DNA of 64,000 nt, from the NCBI GenBank assembly GCA_028551475.1, contig CM052354.1, positions 23,459,258 through 23,523,257 on the forward strand, in the 5' to 3' direction. A program made the translations under genes and the position numbers. This document shows, in pieces, positions 12,544 to 23,420 of this stretch (positions within the stretch are counted from its first letter, which is position 1; each line of letters opens with the position of its first letter). The notes beneath the pieces are model-generated. The model searched no databases and was not told where the DNA came from. It saw only the letters and a list, made by a program, of their open reading frames with translations. Origin of the DNA: Casuarina equisetifolia (taxonomy: Eukaryota; Streptophyta; Magnoliopsida; Fagales; Casuarinaceae).

Positions 12544-13044
12544 ATGGCTGCCATACCTACGGCTGAAGTTTGTGATACAAATGCAGCACTTCTGGCAAGT
12601 GGTGAGCTGCGTGTTCTGCAACCAGACTTCCAGATTTATGGTCAGTGTCGAATATTTTCAGGTCCCATTGCAACTCTTAAGGTGTTCGAGGACAATGTAT
12701 TGGTGAGGGAGCTCCTAGAAACCAAAGGCGAAGGAAGAGTTTTGGTTGTAGACGGTGCAGGAAGCAGGAGATGTGCTTTGGTGGGAGGGAATTTGGCACA
12801 ATTGGCTCAAAACATGGGGTGGGCGGGTATTGTAGTAAACGGTTGCATTAGAGATGTTGATGAGATTAATGGTTGTGATATAGGGGTGAGAGCCTTGGGA
12901 TCTAATCCCGTGAAGTCAAACAAGAAAGGGCTTGGCGAAAAGCATGCCCCTTTATGCATTGCAGGAACATGGATCCGCGATGGAGAGTGGCTGTATGCGG
13001 ATAGCGATGGCATTCTTGTCTCAAAATCGGAGCTTTCCATCTAA
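12544..13044 (+). CDS. RraA-like protein / putative 4-hydroxy-4-methyl-2-oxoglutarate aldolase
   Basis: A 166-aa protein encoded in one exon, the usual length for plant members. The family shares the fold of bacterial RraA (regulator of ribonuclease E activity). Many members are class II HMG/CHA aldolases that split 4-hydroxy-4-methyl-2-oxoglutarate, needing a divalent metal. Visible family features are the start with PTAEVCDTNA, the glycine-rich VVDGAGSRRCALVGG segment and the NGCIRD motif, whose Arg-Asp pair is the catalytic/metal-binding dyad of the aldolases. Plant members usually lack organelle targeting and this one also starts directly with the domain. The ATG at 12544 lies seven bases after a strong splice acceptor. 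A longer frame upstream uses only a non-ATG codon and crosses the acceptor. In plants the true substrate is unsettled, so family is sure and reaction is inferred. Confidence 0.9.
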   Translation: MAAIPTAEVCDTNAALLASGELRVLQPDFQIYGQCRIFSGPIATLKVFEDNVLVRELLETKGEGRVLVVDGAGSRRCALVGGNLAQLAQNMGWAGIVVNGCIRDVDEINGCDIGVRALGSNPVKSNKKGLGEKHAPLCIAGTWIRDGEWLYADSDGILVSKSELSI

Positions 13045-13980
13045 GCCATCCTTGAAAGACTTGCATATCGAATGAAGAGGGCTGAGTTTCCAAGTCCTTG
13101 TTGTTCCAATTTTTGTCACATGTTTTGTGGGGATTCGTGGGAACTATTTTGCTTAAGCTTTTCAAAATTGTAATCTCTTGTTCGTCTGTCCCATGGAGAA
13201 GTTCCGTGAGACGGCTCTAGCAGCACAGCATAGCCCAATATGTTCCCATCTCTAGTCCTTAGTAATGTGAGACTAAGCATCCATATTGTAATATACCCTC
13301 TTGCCATTATATGGGTATGGATATTCATACTGTGATGCTGTTTTCTATGTGAATTTGACTTATTTAAATTCATAGGTGTGTTAAGGAAAACTTAGGCTTT
13401 GGTATTATGAAAGAGAAGTCTAAATTTGTCTCTAAAATTGACTGATGAAATTGGAATAAACAATTACATTTAACCAATGTAGAATTAGATACACACATTG
13501 TAATACAATAACCCATTCGTGTGAACAAATCTTAAAAATGTGATCTCACACAAAATCATATTATGGAAGGAAAGTTTTACTATTATTTTTACACCTTTAT
13601 TCATATGACTTGTAATATGTAATACATCTTAAATTAGTGATTGTATACATTCTCAAGAACTATAAAACATCTATATAATTTTGATTCTTATAAGTTACAA
13701 TGAGAGCCATACAACATTTTGAAGGAATAAAAATGATTTAAAATAAAAAATTAAGGTGTAAACAACTATGAGAAGATTAAGAGAGAAAACAAAAAAAGAA
13801 AAAAAAGGAAGAGGCTCGACCGAAAAACAAGTGGGGAGCATGGAAAGGGTCCTTGGGAGAAGCCCACTGGATCATAGACGGGGCTGCCTTTCGCGCAAAA
13901 AGGCTCGTAAAGGCTACTCGAGGAGAAGTAAAAACTCCCGTCGCCTGAAGGCGGAAGAGCTGACAAAAGGGAGGAAGAAG
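13045..13980. other. Intergenic: RraA 3' region and F-box promoter
   Basis: The first ~300 bp are probably the 3' UTR of the RraA-like gene. The middle is AT-rich and featureless. The last ~200 bp are purine-rich and stay open in the F-box frame from an ATG at 13768, which is more likely leader than coding (see the F-box entry). Confidence 0.5.
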
Positions 13981-16900
13981 ATGGAGTTCGACGCAGTTCC
14001 AATTGGTGTAATGGTAAAGGAGGTGCTGCTGAAGTTGGATTTGGAGACTCTTTGCTCGGTGGCTTGTGTCAGCAGAGTCCTTCGCTGCTACGTCTTTCAA
14101 GCGCTTGCCATGCTTTCCTCTCTCTGTCTCTCCGTATCTCTCTCTCTCCCTCTCTCCCTCTCTCTTCCCTTCTTAAGTGTTCTAAACCGATTGACTATAC
14201 CTTGTTTGTAATGACAGGAATTTCCTCTCGAAGCCGAGACTCTGAGTAACATTCTTCGCAGGTGCAGCGGCCTTAAGAGTCTCACTCTCAATTGTCTCCG
14301 CCTTGATGATTCGTCTCTGGGGATATTCCTTGGCTCGCATCTCCAGGAGCTGAATTTGCTCAGCTGCTCCATGCTCTCGTATCAACTTCTTGCTTCCGTT
14401 GGGGAAAGCTGCCCCAACCTAAGGTATCTCCACAACTTCACTTTTGTGTGAATTCTCTTTCCGCTGCTCTTGCTCATCAATCAGAGCCAGCCGATTAGGC
14501 CAATTAAGTGCAGCTTAATGATGCACATGCATTACTTACATTTAGTTCACTTTCCCTTAAAAAAAAGAAAAAAGAAAAAGAAAGGAATTCGGTTCTTAAA
14601 AAGTTGGATGATTAACTCAGGCACTGCGTCTTTTTATCATCATCGTTGGTTTTACCTCTATTATTATACTTTAGAAATTATGGGCTAGGAGCATGGCAAA
14701 CAAACAATTTCAATAAACCATCAGTAATATGATTTTATTAAGAACAGTAAGCTCCTTTTATCCGTTAAGACCCTTCCAATTTTCCAATGTGATAAATTCA
14801 AAGCCAAAAATGTTAGTCCTAATCCAGTATGTCTTAACAATTCCTAAAGAAAATTAGCAGTTTGATGAGCGTTTATTTTATCTAAACAATCATTACTCAG
14901 CCCTGTATTGATTAACTCTAATAACTGAAATAGTTTGGAACGTTCCTCTCCCTTAAAATATCTCCTTTGTCCCATAAATCAAATTTTTTTGGTTTTATGG
15001 TTAGTTGGCGTCTTCCTTCATCGCTGTGTCACCACCATTATCTTCTCTACGATAGACCACTATTTTAAACAGTTTTTCTTGCAAAGATGGGTTAGACCAA
15101 ACTTCTTGTTGCAAACATTCATTTCTTTTGCCTGTCTTGAAGTCGTGGGGGTTGATCTTCACCAACAAGGCTTGTCTTTGTACCAGACCCTTGTTGGTGA
15201 ATTCTTTATCCCACGGTTCAAGCACTGTCATTTTCTTTAGTTTTGCATTCCTAGCTTCATATTCCCGAGCCAACCAAAATGACTTTTGATAAATTATGGG
15301 CTCTGCCAGTAAGTGGATCTGCCTTAGTAGATTCCTTTTGACCTACTCATGTGCAACTAACTTGCTTACTGTAAGGTAGATCTCTAGACTTTGGTGAAGG
15401 CAAAATCAAAGTCTGTGATTAAGTCAGAAAAGTTTCTAAACTGTTCTGCTGTTGCATAGTCTCGGCCCTGACTTGAACTTCATTTGCACTTTTGTTGAGA
15501 TTTTGGCTGTTTAGTAACCTGAATTAAGACCCACTATGAATTCTTCTCGTGACACTTTCCTATATGGCAATTGATACCGCAACTGAGCTTTCCCTTCCAG
15601 CAGAGTGATGTGAGTTCTACTCTTTCTTTGATTGGTGTGCCATGCTATTGGAAAGCTTGCTTGGCTTGACACAACCAACTGGTTGGAGTTTCTTTGACAG
15701 TAACTCTCGGAAAATCCAACTCAAAACTTCTTACTGAATGAGTGGTGTGGTTGGCCATCATGGCACTGACATTTCTCCTATTCCAATTGGAAGTTGCTTC
15801 TACTTCTGGTTTGGACACTGTTTTGTTTCACAACAAATGAAATAACTCATTAAGTTGATCCATAGATGGCTACCATCCATTTGAAAGTTGTTACATAGTG
15901 TGTTTCATTCGCCTTGTCCATCCTCCTGTAGGTTCTGATGTCCCTTCGATCCAAACCTGACTTCAGCCTTTGCCTTGAAAAATATGGTGAAGTGATGGCA
16001 GGCAATGAAAGTGGGTCTTTGAAATTTTGTGGATACTTAGTGGGGGCCAATTGCTGCCTACGAACAATTTTAGTAAGTCAACAGGTGTGGTTTTCATTGT
16101 TGGCATTGACCTCAGGGTTTTATACATCAAGGCCAATGCTTCTGATTTGGTAAACACAAAGCTAACCACCCAATTTCTATTCCCATGAACATCTTAACAA
16201 ATCCTAAAAAGGATTAAGAGTTTAATAAGTGTTTTTTTTTCCTTTTTCCAAAACAACCCCTTCTTATCCGAGACATAGATTAGAAACATAATGAGGTTAA
16301 GGAGAATTGGTTTCCAGGCAAGGAATATGGCCAATGCTTGTTACTGCTTATAGTATTAGCACATCCCTTTTGACACTTTTTTCTAACGGCAGTGGCAAAC
16401 TATTCAAGCTCTAACACCTGACTCATTTTAATCTCTAAACTATATTTTGTTTCCCATGTCTCACTTCAGGGTCCTTATGCTGGAATTGGCAGACCAGGAA
16501 TTACCCGAAGTATTCAAGAGTAATCTTGCCAGATTGCTTGGTGGTTGCTTGTACTTGGAGGTAAGATAAAGTGATCGAAGCCTTTTCTTTAGATCGTTGT
16601 TTTACTTTCCTATTGCTGCTTTTTCAAAATTTGACTCACACAAGGAAGTTTGTCTGTCAAGTCAACCATGTTTGACTGAAGTAATTGAAGTGTCTCTTTT
16701 TTGCTGGTTCAGTCATTGTGTCTAAAGATTCGTGGAGCAGGTTTTGGTGTCAGTGCTTTCCCTTCTGTTCAAGTATTCCTGCCAAAAACTCTCAGAATCC
16801 TGAAGTTGCACCCAGTGCTTGAGCAGGACAGTATCCATCTCATAAGTAAACTTCAAGCTGATTGGACTTTTTCTGAGACAGCTGATTTTCGCATCCCCTT

Positions 16901-18080
16901 CTCTCCATTAACAGCTGGCTTTCCATTGCATTGCTTATCATTGGTGTTAGATATAGTATCTGATGAGCTAATCATTTTGATTGCAAACTCCCTTCCGCTT
17001 TTGATAGAGCTTAATCTTGAAGACAGACCACAAAAAGAGCCATTACCGTTCCATGACTTGACCAACAATGGGCTTCAGTCTTTGGGCTCTTGTCATCGAT
17101 TAACCAGTCTTTCACTTATACGGAGTAGTTGGAGCCAACATGTGTCATTCAAAAGAGTAAATGATATGGGCTTGTTTCTTCTTTCTGAAAGGTTGAAAGG
17201 TCTACAGTCGGTGAAACTCTGTGGGTTCTCTAGAGTTAGTGACGCCGGCTTTGCATCGATTTTACACTCCTGCCAGATGTTAAAGAAATTTGAAGTCCGT
17301 AAAGCCTTATATTTGTCAGACTTGACCTTCCATGATCTCACTGGGGCACCTTGTTCTCTCGTTGAGGTGAGATTGTTGTCTTGCAGTCTTATAACCAGTG
17401 AAACTGTGAAAAAACTGGCTTGTTCTAGGAGCTTGGAAGTGCTTGACCTATGTGGCTGCAAAAGTATAGCAGATTCCTGTCTGAGCAACATTTCCAGTCT
17501 TCGTAGATTGACTTATCTGAATCTCAATGGAGCTGATGTTACCGACTATGGTTTATCTGTTCTTGGTCAGAATGGTCCACCGATTACACATTTGTGTCTA
17601 AGAGGCTGCAAGAGGGTAACTGATGAAGGAGTCTTTCGTTTGCTCCATAGTGGGGGGACAATTACCAAATCATTGTCATCCCTGGATTTAGGACACATGC
17701 CTGGAATATCAGATAAAGCAATACTTACAATTGCCACGGCTGGTATAGGCATTGCTGAGTTATCTATTAGGAACTGCATTTATTTGACTGATTACTCTGT
17801 GGAAGTTTTGGCAATGAAGAGGAGGTTCCAGGATGGAAGCAAGCAACTTCGAAGGCTTGATCTTTTTAGTTGCGCTGGTTTATCGGGTGAATCAACGAGG
17901 TTCCTGAAGTTTCCTTCATTCCCTGGATTGCGTTGGCTTGGGATTGGGCAAACGCGTTTGAGTAGTAATGGTAATGCTGTTTTAACTGAAATTTGTGTGG
18001 AGCGACCGTTGCTAACACTCTGTTTCGATGGCTGTGAAATGGGATGTCATGAGGGGTGGCCATTTCATGGATCGGAATAA
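13981..18080 (+). CDS. F-box / leucine-rich-repeat protein (FBL type)
   Basis: Predicted SCF ubiquitin-ligase substrate receptor, 605 aa in four exons: 13981-14133, 14218-14423, 16470-16560, 16713-18080 (phases 0, 2, 0 keep one frame). Residues 1-50 form an F-box-like motif that would bind SKP1 (VMVKEVLLKLDLETLCSVACVSR). The rest is a series of cysteine-containing LRRs of the RNI type, such as LEVLDLCGCKSIADSCL, THLCLRGCKRVTDEGVF and LSIRNCIYLTDYSVEVL. The stop is at 18078. The frame is also open upstream to an ATG at 13768, adding 71 very basic, low-complexity residues. I prefer 13981 because the F-box begins at once, as in relatives. Intron 2 is 2.05 kb and carries repeat-like sequence. Target protein unknown. 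Family assignment is firm; the exact Arabidopsis counterpart is not. Confidence 0.88.
14424..16469. other. Large F-box intron with possible decayed element
   Basis: This 2046-bp intron has a normal GTATCT..TTCAG border pair. It contains similar ~60-bp segments near its ends (about 14836-14900 and 16193-16250), 1.35 kb apart. A 90-codon non-ATG frame at 15001-15273 (-) looks protein-like (charged, non-repetitive). A perfect 13-bp inverted repeat lies at 15158-15170 / 15189-15201. These hint at an old inserted element, but no transposase, reverse transcriptase or integrase motif was recognised. Confidence 0.3.
15158..15201. repeat. Perfect 13-bp inverted repeat (hairpin)
   Basis: TTCACCAACAAGG at 15158-15170 is followed after 18 bases by its exact reverse complement at 15189-15201. 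The RNA could fold into a 13-bp stem. It lies inside the F-box intron 2. No microRNA family was recognised. Confidence 0.8.
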
Positions 18081-18868
18081 GGCTGAGCATGGTATTAAAC
18101 ATGACAACAATTGCCGAAACCAGCATACACTACTACATTGAATTGGAGAGATCCTAGATACTTTTTCTTTTTTTCTTTTGTTTTTTCTCCTCCTGGTTCC
18201 CCACATGCAGACTAAACTGATTTTCAGAAAGATAAATGGCTTTTTGTTCAAATTCTGGTAGTAGCTCGTGTAATATGAATCACAAGCCTCACGTTCACAT
18301 TCATTTAGACGGCATTAGCCCGGTGAGCGTCTTACCAAAACCACCTCACTCCTTCCTAACGTTGCATGACAATAGATGGAATCTTTGTAGCAAATCGAGA
18401 AATCAATAGATCCATAAGCAGTAGCATACTTGGTCAATTATGCATAAGGCTATTCACTTCATGGTCATGGAGTGTATCAATATTTATTGCCACAAATTAA
18501 GTAGATCGTTCGATCATGCAAGCATTCCATTCAGTCAGACCAAACATAGTCCCAATGAAAAGCAATATTAAACCCACATTAGGAAATGCATACAACAAAT
18601 AAAATTCATTACCAAGAATAGAATGTTAACTTGTGAAGAAGCTCACACGCAAGACAAACGCCAAAGCACAGATTCACGGCCATGCTTGTATGGTAAGTAA
18701 AGCCCTAAAAGGGCAGGGAAAAGGAAGATAATTTTCATATATTTCTACCTCTACTTTTTTGTCTGATTCTAAGCTCCTAAAAATGTGAATCCTTCTATGT
18801 GCTATGCTCTCAAAAAAGAAGCAGAGGTCCCACAAGACTGCTTACGACCAGACAGAACAAACTGACTT
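18081..18868. other. Convergent 3' ends of the F-box and CSN6 genes
   Basis: This 788-bp gap separates two genes ending toward each other, so it should hold both 3' UTRs and their polyadenylation signals. Pyrimidine-rich and AT-rich stretches are present. No reading frame or repeat of note was seen. Confidence 0.5.
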
Positions 18869-21800
18869 TTACATAAAAGCAGTGCGTCCACCCCTTCGAC
18901 TATGCCTGTCATATGCAGTGTTGAACTTGTCGACTAGTTCATTCATTGTGCTGCGGGAGAAAAAGAAAGGAGTTACATATCACAAAATGAAAGGAAAACA
19001 ATGCCATGAGCACAATAAAAAATAAGTTTAATTCAATGCCCTCCAAATCCATTAAATTTCTGGAATTTCCATAAGCTAAAACCTTTGTTTGCATACCTTT
19101 CAGAAGCGACAATTTCCGCCCTAAGCATTAAGAGTTATTCACTCAAGTGAAATCCAATTCGTTCAAGGACCAGCTAAGCAACATTTCAGGTTTTCAGAAC
19201 AAAATTTGGTTGCACCGTTGGAGGTAACCATATCATAAACTTTCCTACTCTAGCCCAGCTACAAGAATATTACCACCATTTTGTTTTTATAGAAACTAGT
19301 GACAAGCCTATCATTAGTTCTTACGGACTAAAGTGATTGCTACTTCGCTTGGAAACAGAATAATTACTATTGTCCCAAAAATTTCAAAATTTTCCTCATC
19401 AAGATCTGAAAGGGTTTGAAGTCCAATTCAGCCAAAACCTCACTTTATGCTCTATTCTTGACTGTCTAGAGCCCAATCAATTCACTGACCAGCCAGTTTT
19501 AAGATTCTTTTTTGTTCATTGATCATGCTGAATAGATCAATAAAAACAAACTCAATTCTTTTCACCAAATTGCAGGAAAGAAAAAGGCAGTGTTAATTGC
19601 CAATGTACCTTGAGCAGTTTGTGAACATGGCTAGGTACGTGATCAATAATGTGTCATTGTATTCCTGTAAAAAGGGAAAAACTGAAGTTGAGAGAAAAAA
19701 ACAGTAATCCGTTTAAGATGTTAACTTAGTAAATTCTGTATCTCCAGAAAATATGTCATCACATGCCTCTTCAAATAAACATCTTAGAACAGGAAACAAG
19801 AAAAGGAGGCACTGAGTATGCCTTTATTCTAATACAGGTACTTGAGTTTCCCCACAATGACCCAACTAAAACATAACTGCCATTATCATGAACACCGGAA
19901 CCTGTCAAGCACACAAGCAGAAACATACATCAACATGAACGAACTCACTCATGCATGAGAGGAGACTCTGATCTCTAGGGTATCTTGCTTGGAAATTCTT
20001 GCAAATTTCTACTTTTATTGGTACATATAATTGGCCTAGTATTGCCACAACCATGCCTCAACAGTGCTTATCTTGATGATCATCCAAGCCAGGAATTAGT
20101 GGCACTCACCATCAGGAAATCATCTTGAAATTTCTCTGATTCAATAGCTGGCAATCTTCTCAGAAGACTTGACACTTGTCTTAGCAATGAATTCTCACAA
20201 GGGATATCACCTGTGGTCAGTCATACATGTGCAATTAATTTCAACACTAGGTTTCAAACGAAAACAATCCAAGTAAGAGATGATCCTCCTCATTTTCATC
20301 AAATGGTAAAACATCGAAGAGTATTCTGAGTGTATCGCAGGCACCTCTATGGACGTTGCTTTTCATCTTTCAGACTACTAGTGATTAATATAAGGTCAGA
20401 AGTGACATATTTAATGCTTTCTTGAGGATGAAAAAAGCATAGGAGAACATTAGAAAGAAGTAAATATCATGGGTAGCTAGAGCGGGAGCTGGAGAGGCAT
20501 GCTTTTCCTTCTTTGGGGATGATCTAACAATTTTGGTAGCTCTTATTGTGGCATTTGATTGTTTCCTCATCTTCTTGCGCTTTAAGAACGTTTCTCCCTC
20601 CCCTATATATATTTCTAGAAAATTTAAATTTATATAATTTACCTTTCTGCATTGCAAGGAGATAGTGATGAAGCACCCTGATTCTGCTATTCAGCATCTT
20701 GATGGCACTATGTATGCCCGTCAGGTGAGCAGCCACTGCATTTGAATCCAAGTTGTAGTGATATGCACCACAAAAGAAAAAAATCTATTCCCTCCATAGA
20801 CTTGCATACACATTTAGCCATTCAAAAAGGAAACTGCCTCCATCTATCTGGGATAGAGCAAGTACATACTAATACAACTTTCCTTCGCCCAAAATTAACA
20901 ATAGAAGTAGGAGAGGAGCACTAACATTGAGTAGCCGCTGAACCTCCATCAGATGGTTTTAGATGTGCAACATGATCAACTGAAATCCGTTCCGCTTCAA
21001 CTGTCTTTAAAGCACCGATGAGAAAAGTGAATGTCTAACCTCGTTGGTAGTGTTTAGGTCAAACTTGTTATAGAAGAATGAGCATGCCTAACCTCAATAG
21101 TGTAGCTTGATCGAACAAAAATAAGCTGTGGAATCCCATCTATGACGTGCAACTCTGAGTTTGCAAAGATTGACAATATCCAATATAAAAGAGAAGTTAT
21201 CACCTCAGTATAGTTCACAAGTGAAAAGCCAATAAAAAAAAAAGGCAATCTCAACACTAAATAGAAAAGCATGTATCAACCACTTAATTCTTGTAAGGAA
21301 AAATAGTAGAGAACCTATATGGTCTGGAAAACCTAAAACACGTTATTCAGCAAAGAAATTGATTTCTGACCCAGGTCACCAACAGATAATCCGATAATTA
21401 GAATTAAATGCACACAAAGTTTGGCAAATTACATGGACAAGAAATGATGAGAAATAAAGTAATGGGTAGAGATGTAGCAAGTGATAAGTATTACTTCTTT
21501 TTCACATTTCAACATTCACAGAACCTATGAGAAGAATTTACAGCTCGCAATAATAGGTGAGGATCCAGGTACATACCACTTTCATAAATAGTGACTGGGA
21601 GATCTTTCTGAGCATGATTTATTGAAGGATTGAGAAGAACATAAACAGGACTTTCATTAATATCCATCAACTGCCACAAAAGAACGTTCATTACACTCCA
21701 CAAAGAATATTTTGAATGCACAAAGTAGCTGAACATATCCCACAAGGTTATCAATAAGAACAGAACGAACAACAATCAAAATAGTATTGGAAAACACCAA

Positions 21801-22960
21801 CAACCCAAATCAAAAGAAGAAGCAGAATAACGAGATGACTCATTGGAGTGTCATGAATTCTAGAAAAATTAAAGCTTAATCTACAAAAAAGATGTGAAAT
21901 GTATCCAATGGAAGCGACGCTCACAAAATCTTCAGTCCACAACAAGATGGCAGAATTGAGTAGTCAATTACTTACATAAGACAACTGAGTGGACAAAAAA
22001 ATTACATGATGCACAGATACTACGTTACTGCAGCAAAACTAGGTCCACCGTGAGAGTGACCAAAAAGGAGCAATGAGACATTGACGATCAACAAAAAACA
22101 GTTTTTCCATCGCCAGAAGTCAAATGCTTAACGTTTGGATACAAGAAGATTTAGTGGCCAATGCCAAGGACAATTCTACATTACTTAGCCTAGGGGAGCA
22201 GTCAGCATCGTTTTGCATTGCCGAAAGACAAGTAGAATAGACGAGAATCGAGACAAAAGTTGCGAGCAAAATTTGAAGGACGCCGGGTATTTGATCATAA
22301 TACTCATGTAGATCTATGTATATCGATATAGAAGACATTTGAAACATGCTTATCAAAATGCGCTAGCGTGCGTACATGTGCGAGCAGAAACCATAAAGCC
22401 TTTAAGAAAAAATCGCAACTTACAGCTTTATGAATATGCATATCAGATTCCTGAGCATCGCTGCCACTAGAATACCATCCGAGGATATAGAAGTGGGGAA
22501 AAACCTTCTTATCTGGTCCATTATCATGTCAGATAGGAGAAAGAATAGAGCGCAGCATCAGTAAAGGGTTCAGAAAGCCAAAAGAGAGAGAGTAGGAATA
22601 CGAAATTGGAAGTAATTAAAAAATAAAAGTCACATAGAGGACTCAACAGAGCTCTTGCTTCTTCTCGAGGAAGGAGCGGTCAAGGGAATGCGTGGAGGAA
22701 TCGTAGAGGAGCTCGAAACTGTTGAAGATCTCAACGGTGCGTCCCCTCTGCACACCTATCACGCAGCCGTAGACCCTCGGTGCAGGAGAAGGCGGCGGAG
22801 GCGACGTGTCAGCGTCGACACCGTTGCCGCCGTTGTTGTTGGCGTGAACCCCCGTCGGCGGGTGCATCTGAGACTTAACCCTAGTGTAGTGATCAGATAT
22901 ATTTACTATCACCAGCGGATGCAGTTTGAATGTCAGTCCGCTGCTCGACGATGACGCCAT
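18869..22960 (-). CDS. CSN6: COP9 signalosome complex subunit 6
   Basis: Nine exons on the minus strand: 22648-22960, 22424-22512, 21577-21670, 21093-21154, 20926-21004, 20643-20735, 20110-20210, 19609-19664, 18869-18950. All junctions have GT..AG and the joined frame gives 322 aa, close to Arabidopsis CSN6A/B (about 317). Residues from about 9 on form the MPN domain (SGLTFKLHPLVIVNISDHYTR, then GCVIGVQRGRTVEIFNSFEL and GWYSSGSDAQESDMHIH). The JAMM metal-binding signature is absent, as is normal for CSN6, so it is structural and pairs with the catalytic CSN5. The C-terminal helical part includes HLTGIHSAIKMLNSRI. The complex removes NEDD8 from cullins in nucleus and cytoplasm. A Pro/Asn/Gly-rich loop near residues 35-60 is longer than usual. 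The gene is divergent from PEX5 across 460 bp. Confidence 0.96.
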
Positions 22961-23420
22961 TCCACTCTCTGATCGCCGCGGAACAGAATTCGTGATTTTG
23001 GCTCAGAAAGTAGTGGCAGAAGAAGAACAACGCACGCAGAACCAGCTCTTGCGCCTGCCTTTCCCTTCTTGGGTTTATCGATTGTTCATTATTCCCGTCT
23101 CTGAAATAAGGCCTGGGAGGTTTGGGCTCCAGTATGGCCCATAACTGTTACATATTGTGGAACATCTTATTTTTAGAAAAAAAGAAAAAAGAAAAGAAAC
23201 AAGACGGGCTTATCCCAGGACAGCCGTGCTCTATCGTCTTGCGCTGCTCATTAATTGAATTACAAATGAACCTGTAAATGCAGCAAAAATCCACGGATTG
23301 ATAGAGAGTAGAAAACCAAGCACGGACAAGACCACCGCCACAGAGTCGGAAGGGCTCGAAAGGAGGAGCTTCAACTCTATCTAGAACTGAATTGTCGAGA
23401 ATTGAAGCAGAGAGATTATT
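22961..23420. promoter_or_regulatory. Compact bidirectional promoter between CSN6 and PEX5
   Basis: Only 460 bp separate the two divergent start codons, so both leaders and core promoters must lie here. Two copies of the plant site II motif (TGGGCY) are present, one on each strand: TGGGCT at 23123-23128 and GGCCCA at 23136-23141. These motifs bind TCP factors and are common in housekeeping and bidirectional plant promoters. Shared regulation of the two genes is inference. Confidence 0.6.

Noticed and set aside
13768..13980. 71-codon in-frame N-terminal extension of the F-box protein
   Set aside because: It is Lys/Arg-rich low-complexity sequence from a purine-rich leader, and the F-box starts directly after the ATG at 13981, so I kept the shorter protein.
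15001..15273. Independent gene on the minus strand inside the F-box intron
   Set aside because: The frame lacks an ATG at its start and any recognised domain. It is better treated as a possible element relic.
22655..22954. 99-codon plus-strand frame rich in Arg
   Set aside because: It is an exact antisense shadow of CSN6 exon 1, whose Pro/Gly codons read as Arg on the other strand.
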